A program made the position numbers and the translations under genes. A DNA stretch of 5,046 nt, taken from Pyrodictiaceae archaeon. GTDB taxonomy: Archaea; Thermoproteota; Thermoprotei_A; Sulfolobales; Pyrodictiaceae. The notes beneath the pieces were generated by a model. The model made no database searches. It had not been told where the DNA came from and worked only from the letters and a program-made list of their open reading frames with translations. The stretch covers positions 1 to 5,046 of the forward strand of contig JALUFI010000081.1 in assembly GCA_027043685.1 (NCBI GenBank), in the 5' to 3' direction. This document shows, piece after piece, positions 5,043 to 5,046 of the stretch. The stretch's first letter is position 1, and each line of letters starts with the position of its first letter.

Positions 5043-5046
5043 GGTC

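Overview
The window looks like chromosomal DNA of a hyperthermophilic crenarchaeon, probably Desulfurococcales and possibly the Pyrodictium/Hyperthermus/Pyrolobus group. This is inference from several signs: an archaeal-type PEP synthase, TATA-like promoter boxes (GATATATC, ATTTTTAA), GAGGGGTG-type ribosome binding sites, frequent ATA (Ile) and AGG (Arg) codons, GTG and TTG start codons, and very short gaps or overlaps between genes. Nothing suggests a plasmid, virus, insertion sequence or CRISPR array.

Layout. (1) Positions 516 to 1 on the minus strand hold the N-terminal half of a MoxR-type AAA+ ATPase, cut by the left edge. (2) About 517-1050 is a long, GC-rich divergent stretch (about 67% GC for 601-1020 by hand count). 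It has no credible gene but contains several short hairpins and a palindromic TATA element; it is the least explained part of the window. (3) 1094-1471 on the plus strand encodes a small, beta-rich protein of unknown function. (4) 1572-3977 on the plus strand encodes a complete phosphoenolpyruvate synthase with all three domains and the expected catalytic residues. (5) 4022-4645 on the minus strand encodes a MarC-family six-helix membrane protein, convergent with the PEP synthase gene. (6) 4593-5042 on the minus strand encodes an unrecognised protein with six clustered cysteines; its 3' end overlaps the start of the MarC gene by 53 bases, so the two are probably co-transcribed and translationally coupled.

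How the genes fit together. PEP synthase makes PEP from pyruvate and ATP, the entry to gluconeogenesis and, in autotrophic Crenarchaeota, part of carbon fixation. The MoxR ATPase probably works with a VWA-domain partner beyond the left edge. MarC and the cysteine-rich protein form a separate minus-strand pair. No single pathway links all five genes. The best leads for something undescribed are the GC-rich noncoding region with base-pairing potential around both divergent start codons, and the cysteine-rich protein coupled to MarC.
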